Assembly: GCA_937892655.1 (NCBI GenBank)
Contig: CALBJC010000035.1
Coordinates: forward strand, 1-5,682
DNA length: 5,682 bases
Direction: 5' to 3'
From: an uncultured Clostridia bacterium
GTDB taxonomy: Bacteria; Bacillota; Clostridia; Oscillospirales; Ruminococcaceae
The position numbers were made by a program, and so were the translations under genes. Below the pieces are notes generated by a model. It saw only the letters and a list, made by a program, of their open reading frames with translations, was not told where the DNA came from and searched no databases. The first letter of the stretch is position 1. Each line of letters starts with the position of its first letter. Below are positions 1-5,682 of the stretch, piece after piece.

Positions 1-1
1 G

Positions 2-265
2 ATTAAAGATGCAAAGCCAAATGTTATTCTTATGAACCCGCCATACAATGGTCAGCGTATTCATTTGCCTCAGTCATATGTATCTACTTGGCCTAAAGAC
101 AAAAAAGAAGATCCCTCTAAAGGTCTTTACTTCGTAAAATTTATTGCTGACACATTAAACTCCATTAACCATCAAGCGAAACTGGCAGTTTTGTTGCCGG
201 TTGCCTGCGCTATTGGAACAAGCGGCGAAATTTCAAGGTTAAAGAAGGAAATTCTTGAAGAAAAT
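2..265 (+). other. Fragment of an adenine-N6 DNA methyltransferase (type I HsdM-like) joined in frame to priA
   Basis: The first ~88 codons read as an internal piece of an N6-adenine DNA methyltransferase. They contain the catalytic motif IV as NPPY (bases 35-46), preceded by the hydrophobic strand NVIL. Next come a segment of the form DPSKGLYFVKFIADTL and the strand KLAVLLPVACAIG followed by a charged helix ending in KKEILEEN. In HsdM-like methylases this order (NPPY, a helix, a strand ending in a P-x-x-C-A-I turn, then a helix ending in LEEHT or similar) leads on to a 'LEAV.SMP' strand, which is missing here. PriA proteins have nothing like this at their N-terminus. Both ends of the gene are absent, so no complete enzyme is encoded. 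The family call rests on remembered motif patterns, not a search. By hand count 95 of the first 240 bases are G or C, so composition does not mark the segment as foreign. Confidence 0.82.
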
Positions 266-2059
266 ACTTCTGCATCCATAAAGGAAATTTGCTATATTGC
301 GAATGTTACTTCAATTGTCATCAGAAATCTTGTTAAAAATGGCGTTCTGTACGAGTATGAGTATCAGGTTATGCGATTATCTGCAACCGAGCATGAAGAA
401 TCCAAATCTGTTGATGAGCTTATATTAAATTCCGAACAAAACGCTGTGTACAACGAAATTTCATCAATGCTTGATGAAAATAAGCCTTCAGGTGCATTAC
501 TGTTCGGCGTTACAGGAAGCGGTAAAACCAGTGTGTTTATCAAACTGATAAACAAGTGTATAAATGATGGAAAGAGCGCATTATTGCTTGTTCCTGAGAT
601 ATCTCTTACTCCACAAATGGTTAGAAAATTCAAGTCTCTTTTTGGTGATACCATTGCTGTTATTCATTCAAGCTTATCTCTGGGACAAAGAGTTGATGAA
701 TATAAGCGCATTAAAAATGGTGAAGTTTCTATTGTAATCGGAACAAGAAGTGCAGTGTTCTGTCCACTTTCCAACATCGGAATAATAATTATGGACGAGG
801 AAGGTGAAAGAACTTACAAATCAGATGCTTCACCGAGATACAACACACGAGATGTTGCTATTCAAAGAGCCGGATATCATAATGCCGTATTGCTTATGGC
901 ATCAGCTACGCCTTCTTTAGAAAGCTTTTATTATGCAAAAACAAAGCGCTTCAGATTGTTTGAATTAAAAAAGCGTTATAGTAATACCCGTTTGCCTTCT
1001 GTTGGCATTGTGGATATGCAGCAAGAGGCTATGGACGGAAATAAAAGCGTTTTCAGCAGGGAATTGACAAATCAGATTAACGAAAATATTAAGAATAAAG
1101 AGCAGACAATTCTGCTTTTAAACAGAAGAGGATTTCATACGTATCTCAGTTGTACATCGTGCAGAGAACCTATAAAATGTCCTAACTGCGCAATTGCACT
1201 TACTCATCACAAAACCAATGATACTTTGATGTGTCATTATTGTGGTTATGCTATTGATATGAAAGATGCAAAATGTGAACACTGTTCTGGTAATGAGCTG
1301 TTTTTAAGTGGCGTTGGTACGCAGAGAATTGAAGAAGAAATTCAAAACTTGTTTCCTACTGCAAGAGTTCTCAGAATGGATGCTGACACTACTTATTCCA
1401 GGTATGCATATGACAGAAATTTCAAGGATTTTTCTGACGGTAAGTATGACATAATGATAGGTACTCAGATGATAGCTAAAGGGCTTGATTTTCCAAATGT
1501 TACGTTGGTTGGCGTTTTGTCGCTTGATAAAGCTTTGTTTATAGGCGATTACAGGAGCTACGAGAGAACATTTTCTCTTATAACTCAGGTGATCGGCAGA
1601 AGCGGAAGAGCGCAAAAGCCTGGGAGAGCTATCATTCAGACATTTGTTCCTGACCATTATGTTATCAATCTGGGAGCTTGTCAGGATTACAGAGGCTTTT
1701 ATGATGAGGAGATAGTTCTCAGAAAGAATTTGATTTATCCGCCATTTTGTGATATATGTGTTGTTAATTTCAGTTCTCTGATTGACTCACATACAAAGCA
1801 GGCCGCAGATAAATTTGTTGACCTAATGAAAAGGAAGATAGATGAAAAAGGTATTAACATACCTTTGAGGGCTTTAGGACCTGCTAAATGCACGATGGCA
1901 AAGATAAATAACAGGTACAGATACAGAATAGTTATAAAATGTAATAATAACAAATTATTCAGAAAATTTATGAGTGAATTACTTATTGAATCAAGCAAAG
2001 AAAGAACGCTTGCTGATGTCAGAATATTTGCCGATATAAATGGTGATATTGGATTATAG
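2..2059 (+). CDS. priA: Primosomal protein N' (PriA helicase), 5'-incomplete, with a foreign N-terminal segment
   Basis: PriA is a superfamily 2 DNA helicase that recognises stalled forks and reloads the replisome. Residues are numbered from the Met at 32. About residues 79-117 fit the PriA winged-helix domain. The Walker A motif GVTGSGKT is at 159-166, the motif II region DEEGERTYKS at 255-264 and SATPS at 291-295. Four CxxC pairs (Cys 374/377, 383/386, 401/404, 415/418) form the two-zinc insertion. Late helicase motifs GTQMIAKGLDFPNV (477-490) and QVIGRSGR (519-526) follow, then the C-terminal domain with AKINNRYRYR (623-632). The frame stays open to the left edge (reading IKDAKPNVIL before that Met), and the Met lies inside an NPPY methyltransferase motif, so 32 is not a credible start. 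The N-terminal 3'-end-binding domain of PriA is absent and replaced by methyltransferase sequence. The PriA assignment from ~270 onward is very secure; whether the whole frame is a real protein is doubtful. Confidence 0.9.
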   Translation: MKDAKPNVILMNPPYNGQRIHLPQSYVSTWPKDKKEDPSKGLYFVKFIADTLNSINHQAKLAVLLPVACAIGTSGEISRLKKEILEENTSASIKEICYIANVTSIVIRNLVKNGVLYEYEYQVMRLSATEHEESKSVDELILNSEQNAVYNEISSMLDENKPSGALLFGVTGSGKTSVFIKLINKCINDGKSALLLVPEISLTPQMVRKFKSLFGDTIAVIHSSLSLGQRVDEYKRIKNGEVSIVIGTRSAVFCPLSNIGIIIMDEEGERTYKSDASPRYNTRDVAIQRAGYHNAVLLMASATPSLESFYYAKTKRFRLFELKKRYSNTRLPSVGIVDMQQEAMDGNKSVFSRELTNQINENIKNKEQTILLLNRRGFHTYLSCTSCREPIKCPNCAIALTHHKTNDTLMCHYCGYAIDMKDAKCEHCSGNELFLSGVGTQRIEEEIQNLFPTARVLRMDADTTYSRYAYDRNFKDFSDGKYDIMIGTQMIAKGLDFPNVTLVGVLSLDKALFIGDYRSYERTFSLITQVIGRSGRAQKPGRAIIQTFVPDHYVINLGACQDYRGFYDEEIVLRKNLIYPPFCDICVVNFSSLIDSHTKQAADKFVDLMKRKIDEKGINIPLRALGPAKCTMAKINNRYRYRIVIKCNNNKLFRKFMSELLIESSKERTLADVRIFADINGDIGL
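242..270 (+). other. Probable chimeric junction between methyltransferase and priA sequence
   Basis: Protein similarity switches from methyltransferase to PriA within about residues 71-80 of the frame (KKEILEENTS). Both families tolerate an LEEN-type helix end here. HsdM-like enzymes commonly have 'LEEHT/LEKHT', and Clostridia PriA proteins have 'LLEEN..S.KEIC' before the winged helix. A short shared DNA sequence in the same codon phase would let an assembler, or a recombination event, join them without breaking the frame. I see no insertion sequence end, direct repeat, inverted repeat or tRNA remnant at the spot that would suggest a mobile element. The exact breakpoint cannot be fixed from one sequence. 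Confidence 0.65.
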
Positions 2060-2063
2060 GAGG
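2058..2063 (+). promoter_or_regulatory. Ribosome binding site that sets the def start
   Basis: AGGAGG begins inside the TAG stop of priA (2057-2059) and lies six bases before the ATG at 2070. This perfect Shine-Dalgarno sequence selects 2070 over the in-frame ATG at 2040, which lies inside priA, has no such site and would add ten residues foreign to deformylases. Confidence 0.9.
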
Positions 2064-2069
2064 ATAATA

Positions 2070-2528
2070 ATGGCTTTAAGAGTTATTGTAAAAAATGGAG
2101 ATCCGATTTTAAGAAAGAAATGTAAAGTCGTTGATGTTTTTAATGAGCGTCTGTGGACTTTACTTGATGATATGAAAGAAACTATGTTTAAGGCTGATGG
2201 AGTTGGTCTTGCAGCTCCGCAGGTTGGCATGCTCAAGCGTTTGTGCGTTATTGATGCGGGCGAAGGCTATTTTGAGCTTATCAATCCTGAGATTATTTCT
2301 GCGTCAGGTGAACAGCGTGATACAGAAGGATGTTTATCATGCCCTAATCAATGGGGATATGTTACAAGACCTAATATTGTTACTTTTAAGGCTCAGGACA
2401 GAAATGGTAAGGAATATCAGATGACTGTCGAAGGTTTATTTGCTCGTGCAGTGTGCCATGAACTTGATCATCTTGATGGAAAGCTTTTTATAGATCTTGT
2501 TGAAGAATTCGTTGAACCCGAAAACTAA
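2070..2528 (+). CDS. def: Peptide deformylase
   Basis: This cytosolic metalloenzyme removes the N-formyl group from the initiator methionine of new proteins, allowing methionine aminopeptidase to act. The 152-residue product has all three family motifs: GVGLAAPQ (residues 44-51), EGCLS (86-90) and HELDH (130-134). Cys88, His130 and His134 are the expected metal ligands and Glu131 the catalytic base. Length is normal for a bacterial deformylase; the short C-terminal tail and EGCLSCP form are typical of Gram-positive type I-like/type III enzymes, though I do not assign the subtype. The start at 2070 is chosen from the AGGAGG six bases upstream and because MALRVIVKNGDPILRK matches the usual N-terminus. 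It begins ten bases after the priA stop and ends twelve bases before fmt, the enzyme for the opposite reaction on initiator tRNA, so the two are almost certainly cotranscribed. Confidence 0.97.
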   Translation: MALRVIVKNGDPILRKKCKVVDVFNERLWTLLDDMKETMFKADGVGLAAPQVGMLKRLCVIDAGEGYFELINPEIISASGEQRDTEGCLSCPNQWGYVTRPNIVTFKAQDRNGKEYQMTVEGLFARAVCHELDHLDGKLFIDLVEEFVEPEN

Positions 2529-2540
2529 GGGAGGTATTCG

Positions 2541-3470
2541 ATGAATATTGTATTTATGGGAACTCCAGATTTTGCTGTTCCTACGCTTCAGAAGCTTTAT
2601 GATAACAGCCATAATGTTCAGGCTGTGTTTTCTCAGCCTGACAGACCAAAAGGAAGAGGTATGAAGCTTACCCCCCCACCTGTAAAAGTATGTGCTACTG
2701 AGCATAACACAATTTGTTATCAGCCCGAGTCTTTAAGAAAAGAAAGAGACGAGTATATTCCGATTTTAAAAGATCTCAATCCTGATGTAATTGTAGTTGT
2801 TGCTTTCGGACAGATTCTTACAAAAGAGGTTCTTGATATTCCAAAATTTGGCTGTATAAATGTTCATGGATCATTGTTGCCAAAATACAGAGGTGCTGCA
2901 CCAATTCAGCAGTCTGTACTTGATGGAGAAAAGTATTCAGGCGTAACTACTATGCTTATGGGCGAGGGTCTTGATACAGGAGATATGTTGCTTAAAGCTG
3001 AGGTAGAAATCGGCGAAAACGAAACATCATCAGAGCTTTATGAAAGATTATCTTATATCGGCGCTGATTTGCTGATAGAAACTCTTGAAAAACTTGAGAA
3101 AAACGAGTTGACTCCTATTAAACAGGATGAATCTTTAGCCACTTATGCGGGCAAGCTTTCTAAGGATTTATGTCCTATTGATTTTTCAAATTCTGCGCAG
3201 GAGGTTCATAACCAGATAAGAGGTCTTTCTGATTGGCCTTGTGCTACAACAACTATAAATGGAAAAAGACTTAAAGTTTACAGAAGTCAGATCGTTATGA
3301 ACGATTCAGATAAAAAGCCTGGTACGGTTATAAGCAAGGATTTAGTAGTTAAATGTGGAAGCGATTCTGTTAAGCTTGTTGAGATTCAGGCTGAAGGCTC
3401 AAAACGAATGAATAGCTCTGATTATTTAAGAGGAAAACCGATAGAGATAGGAACCGTTTTAGGAGAATAG
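2541..3470 (+). CDS. fmt: Methionyl-tRNA formyltransferase
   Basis: The enzyme transfers a formyl group from 10-formyltetrahydrofolate to Met-tRNA(fMet), making the bacterial initiator tRNA. The 309-residue product has the family's usual length. The N-terminal Rossmann-like domain starts with IVFMGTPDFAVP (residues 3-14) and has the tRNA-contacting loop QPDRPKGRGMKLTPPPVK (32-49). The formyl-transfer core shows NVHGSLLPKYRGAAPIQ (107-123), with Asn107 and His109 in the catalytic positions, and GLDTGDML (143-150), with the catalytic aspartate. The C-terminal oligonucleotide-binding-type domain begins near residue 205 (KLSKDLCPIDF) and includes the typical R-x-L-x-x-WP segment (RGLSDWP, 227-233). 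GGGAGG at 2529-2534, six bases before the ATG, directly follows the def stop. No key residue is missing. A run of seven C at 2671-2677 encodes part of the TPPP stretch. Confidence 0.97.
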   Translation: MNIVFMGTPDFAVPTLQKLYDNSHNVQAVFSQPDRPKGRGMKLTPPPVKVCATEHNTICYQPESLRKERDEYIPILKDLNPDVIVVVAFGQILTKEVLDIPKFGCINVHGSLLPKYRGAAPIQQSVLDGEKYSGVTTMLMGEGLDTGDMLLKAEVEIGENETSSELYERLSYIGADLLIETLEKLEKNELTPIKQDESLATYAGKLSKDLCPIDFSNSAQEVHNQIRGLSDWPCATTTINGKRLKVYRSQIVMNDSDKKPGTVISKDLVVKCGSDSVKLVEIQAEGSKRMNSSDYLRGKPIEIGTVLGE

Positions 3471-3479
3471 GAGGCAATT

Positions 3480-4154
3480 ATGCATTTTTTATTACTCATT
3501 CCGGCATTGATATTTTCGCTTTATGCACAGGCTAAAGTGAAATCTGCATTCAGTAAGTATTCCAAGATAAATTCAAGAAAAGGATACACTGCTGCAGATA
3601 TAGCAAGACGAATTTTGAATAATTATAATCTTGATAATGTTGCAATTGAGCATGTTAATGGTAGTTTGACTGACCATTATGATCCTAGAACTAATGTTGT
3701 AAGATTATCTGATACTGTTTACAACAGCTCTTCAATTGCCGCAATCGGTGTTGCGGCGCACGAATGCGGCCATGCTATACAGTATGCTGAGTCTTATGGG
3801 CCGATAAAGCTTCGCGCTTCAATTGTTCCGATTACCAATATAGGTTCAAAAGCTGGTATTTATATTGCATTGTTGGGCGCTATGATGACTAATACTGTAA
3901 TTGCTTCGATTGGTATTGCACTGTTTTCTATGACTGCTATTTTTCAGGCTGTAACTTTACCAGTTGAGCTTGATGCGAGTTCAAGAGCTTTAAAGATTCT
4001 TGAAGGCGACGATATGCTTGATAGTGATGAAATACCTCAGGCAAAAGCAATGCTCAGTGCTGCTGCTATGACTTATGTTGCGGCACTTTTATCCGCAATT
4101 TTGCAGGTCTTGAGACTTATATTGATTGTTAGAGGCGGACGTAGGAGAAACTAA
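3480..4154 (+). CDS. Membrane zinc metallopeptidase, YugP family (Zn_peptidase_2-like)
   Basis: The 224-residue product has the HExxH zinc-binding motif as AAHECGHAIQ (residues 92-101; His94, Glu95, His98). A later PVELDASSRAL segment (161-171) contains a glutamate likely to be the third zinc ligand, as in the PVEFNAS-type segment of YugP proteins. Hydrophobic stretches at about 2-18, 114-135, 138-160 and 192-216 suggest an integral membrane protein with a short N-terminal anchor, a zinc-binding segment and three C-terminal helices, ending in the basic tail RGGRRRN. This matches the length and layout of B. subtilis YugP and its relatives, often annotated only as 'zinc metallopeptidase' or 'neutral zinc metallopeptidase'. 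The substrate is not known to me. AGGAGG at 3469-3474 overlaps the fmt stop and lies five bases before the ATG. The stop overlaps the rsmB start by one base (TAATG). Family assignment is strong; cellular role is open. Confidence 0.9.
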   Translation: MHFLLLIPALIFSLYAQAKVKSAFSKYSKINSRKGYTAADIARRILNNYNLDNVAIEHVNGSLTDHYDPRTNVVRLSDTVYNSSSIAAIGVAAHECGHAIQYAESYGPIKLRASIVPITNIGSKAGIYIALLGAMMTNTVIASIGIALFSMTAIFQAVTLPVELDASSRALKILEGDDMLDSDEIPQAKAMLSAAAMTYVAALLSAILQVLRLILIVRGGRRRN

Positions 4155-5470
4155 TGCATAGTCCTAGAAGAATTTGTTTATCCATTTTGCTCAAAATGGA
4201 AAAGAATCTTGCATTCTCGAATATTTTACTCAATGATAAACTCAGAAGTTTTGATTTAAGTTTACAGGATAAAAAGTTTATTTCGGCTCTTTTTTACGGT
4301 GTCATTGAAAGAAAGCTTACTCTCGATATGATAATTTCAAAGTATTACTCAAAAGGGATTGAAACTTTGAACAGAGAAGTAAGAGAAATACTGAGAATGG
4401 GCGTCTATCAGCTGCTATATATGGATTCTGTGCCTGATAACGCTGCTGTTAATGAAAGCGTTGAGCTTGCAAAGCAGTTAAACTTCAAATCTGCTACTGG
4501 TTTTATAAATGCTGTTCTAAGAAGCTTTATAAGAGATAATAAGAGATTACCTGAGTATAAAAATGATATTAAGAATAATTCGGTTAAATTTTCGTGTCCT
4601 GAATGGCTTGTAGAAAAGTGGTTCAATGAATACGATAGAAAAACCGCATTATCCTTACTTGAATCATCACTTGGAAGAGCGCCTATTACAATCAGAGTAA
4701 ATACAGTAAAATTTGATGTTTCCGACGTTGAAGATACGCTTTCAAAAGAGGGAGTAAAAACTGTAAGATCTGATATTATTGATGGCTGTCTCGAAGTGTT
4801 TTCATCGGGTAGCCTAGAAGAAACTCAGGCATATAAGCTTGGAATGTTTTATGTTCAGGATATTTCTTCTCAGATTTGCTGTGAGGCTCTTGATGCTTCT
4901 CAAGGCGATACGGTTTTAGACTTGTGTGCTGCCCCTGGCGGTAAAACCTTTACTATTGCTCAGCATCTTGAAAATAATGGTACTATCATTTCTTGCGATT
5001 TGCATGAAAAGAGGGTTAAGCTTATTTCGGATGGTGCAGAAAGACTTGGAATAAGCTGTATAAAAGCTTTTGTAAATAATGCAAAAGTATTCAATGATGA
5101 AATACCTATGGCTGACAGAATACTCTGTGATGTTCCTTGTTCAGGTCTTGGGGTAATAAGAAGAAAACCTGAGATAAAGTATAAAAATCCTGATGAATTT
5201 GATAATTTGCCTGACATTCAGTATGAAATTCTTCAGACTGCAAGTAAGTATTTGAAGGTCGGCGGATATCTTATATATTCAACATGTACTGTTTCCCGTG
5301 CGGAAAATGACAGAGTCGTTGAAAGATTTTTAGATAATAATCCTGATTTTGAAGGTGTAAGTGTTTCAAAGTCAAGAGGAGAGAGATTTGATAGATGTTT
5401 TGTTACTGTTACTCCTGAGTATTGTAACAGCGACGGCTTCTTTATTGCTAAAATCAGAAGGGTGAGATAG
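4154..5470 (+). CDS. rsmB: 16S rRNA (cytosine(967)-C5)-methyltransferase RsmB
   Basis: RsmB methylates C967 (E. coli numbering) of 16S rRNA using S-adenosylmethionine. The 438-residue product has an N-terminal NusB-like RNA-binding domain (about residues 1-130, including LFYGVIERKLTLD and the NAAVNESVELAK helix). The C-terminal Rossmann methyltransferase domain has the SAM-binding loop DLCAAPGGKT (256-265), an acidic SAM-contact segment around CDLHEKRV (281-288), motif IV DVPCSG (326-331, Cys329) and motif VI STCT (376-379, Cys378). This pair of cysteines is the hallmark of RNA m5C methyltransferases; the motif VI cysteine makes the covalent bond to cytosine and the motif IV one assists product release. 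The DGFF near the C-terminus (427-430) is also typical. Length is normal. AGGAG at 4143-4147 lies six bases before the ATG, which overlaps the peptidase stop codon, suggesting coupled translation. Confidence 0.96.
   Translation: MHSPRRICLSILLKMEKNLAFSNILLNDKLRSFDLSLQDKKFISALFYGVIERKLTLDMIISKYYSKGIETLNREVREILRMGVYQLLYMDSVPDNAAVNESVELAKQLNFKSATGFINAVLRSFIRDNKRLPEYKNDIKNNSVKFSCPEWLVEKWFNEYDRKTALSLLESSLGRAPITIRVNTVKFDVSDVEDTLSKEGVKTVRSDIIDGCLEVFSSGSLEETQAYKLGMFYVQDISSQICCEALDASQGDTVLDLCAAPGGKTFTIAQHLENNGTIISCDLHEKRVKLISDGAERLGISCIKAFVNNAKVFNDEIPMADRILCDVPCSGLGVIRRKPEIKYKNPDEFDNLPDIQYEILQTASKYLKVGGYLIYSTCTVSRAENDRVVERFLDNNPDFEGVSVSKSRGERFDRCFVTVTPEYCNSDGFFIAKIRRVR
5461..5465 (+). promoter_or_regulatory. 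Weak ribosome binding site for rlmN inside the end of rsmB
   Basis: GGTGA lies six bases before the ATG at 5472 and matches the distal part of the consensus AAGGAGGTGA. It is clearly weaker than the sites of the upstream genes and lies within the last codons of rsmB. With only one base between the rsmB stop and the rlmN start, rlmN translation may depend on ribosomes finishing rsmB. Confidence 0.55.
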
Positions 5471-5471
5471 A

Positions 5472-5682
5472 ATGGAAAAGAAAATAGATATTTTATCTCT
5501 GACCTTTGATCAGCTTTGTGATCATATTACCTCTATGGGTGAAAAGAAATTCAGAGCAACTCAGATATTTGAATGGATTCACAAAAAGCGTGTCGATTCA
5601 TTTGATGAAATGCTAAACATTTCTGCAACATTTAGAGAAAAGCTTAAAGAAAACTTTTCTTTAAAATCACTGAATATTGTCA
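5472..5682 (+). CDS. rlmN: Dual-specificity 23S rRNA/tRNA (adenine-C2)-methyltransferase RlmN, N-terminal part, cut by the window edge
   Basis: The frame from ATG 5472 stays open to the window end and gives 70 complete codons. It reads MEKKIDILSLTFDQLCDHI, then GEKKFRATQIFEWIHKKRVDSFDEM, LNISATFREKLKEN and a final LKSLNIV. This is the N-terminal accessory helical domain of RlmN, whose recognisable core is G-x-x-x-FRAxQIF-x-W-(I/L)-HKK followed by SFDEM-x-(N/-)-(L/I)S. The radical-SAM CxxxCxxC motif and both catalytic cysteines would lie further downstream, so the catalytic part cannot be checked here. The full-length enzyme is about 340-350 residues and methylates A2503 of 23S rRNA and A37 of some tRNAs (E. 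coli numbering). It follows rsmB after a single base, consistent with a shared transcript, and in Clostridia this order commonly continues into a PP2C phosphatase and a PASTA kinase gene. No ORF of standard length is visible only because the edge truncates it. Confidence 0.92.
   Translation, partial: MEKKIDILSLTFDQLCDHITSMGEKKFRATQIFEWIHKKRVDSFDEMLNISATFREKLKENFSLKSLNIV

Noticed and set aside
32..34. ATG at 32 as the start of the first gene
   Set aside because: The codon lies within the methyltransferase NPPY motif context (preceded in frame by KPNVIL), the frame is open to the window edge, and no ribosome binding site precedes it.
364..654. Minus-strand reading frame of 96 codons opposite priA
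   Set aside because: It lies wholly inside conserved helicase coding sequence, has no recognisable domain or ribosome binding site, and is expected by chance. The same applies to the other minus-strand frames at 1304-1657, 1735-1998, 2054-2236, 2436-2705, 4408-4626 and 4960-5217.
2..2059. A new defence system made of methylase plus helicase (DISARM or type ISP-like)
   Set aside because: The helicase part carries the PriA-specific zinc insertion and C-terminal motifs and is followed by def and fmt as in ordinary Clostridia; only the first ~265 bases are methylase-like.
2040..2069. Earlier in-frame ATG for def at 2040
   Set aside because: It overlaps the end of priA, has no ribosome binding site, and adds residues unlike any deformylase; the ATG at 2070 has a perfect AGGAGG at the right distance.
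2197..2424. Plus-strand frame of 75 codons inside def
   Set aside because: It is out of phase with the deformylase motifs that occupy the same bases and has no family resemblance.
2454..2460. Cys instead of Gln before the HELDH motif of deformylase
   Set aside because: CHE(x)DHL is, as I recall, a common variant in Firmicutes deformylases, so it is not evidence of altered activity.

Overview
The window looks like part of a chromosome from a low-GC Gram-positive bacterium, most likely a Clostridia member of the Ruminococcus/Oscillospiraceae type. This is inferred from AT-rich coding sequence, strong AGGAGG-type ribosome binding sites, and the gene order priA-def-fmt-(zinc metallopeptidase)-rsmB-rlmN, which is a familiar Clostridia housekeeping cluster. 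All genes lie on the + strand. They are packed with gaps of at most 12 bases and one single-base overlap, so they probably form one operon.

Layout: positions 2-2059 are one open reading frame, open at the left edge, whose C-terminal part is the PriA replication-restart helicase. Genes that follow are def (peptide deformylase, 2070-2528), fmt (methionyl-tRNA formyltransferase, 2541-3470), a YugP-type membrane zinc metallopeptidase (3480-4154), rsmB (16S rRNA m5C methyltransferase, 4154-5470) and the first 70 codons of rlmN (from 5472, cut by the right edge). No RNA genes, mobile elements, CRISPR arrays, internal promoters or terminators were seen, and there is no non-coding stretch longer than 12 bases.

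Functionally, Fmt formylates initiator Met-tRNA and Def removes the formyl group from the new protein. RsmB and RlmN modify rRNA. PriA reloads the replisome, and the peptidase has no established substrate.

The one striking anomaly is at the left end. The first ~265 bases do not encode the N-terminal domain of PriA. They encode, in the same frame, a piece of an adenine-N6 DNA methyltransferase of the type I restriction (HsdM-like) kind, including its NPPY catalytic motif. The switch to PriA falls around 242-270, at a point where both families can read LEEN-like residues. The simplest explanation is a chimeric contig end (assembly join at a short shared sequence). A real recombination that decapitated priA, or a genuine fusion, is possible but less likely. 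The rest of the window is ordinary, well-conserved housekeeping sequence, and I see no new biological system in it.
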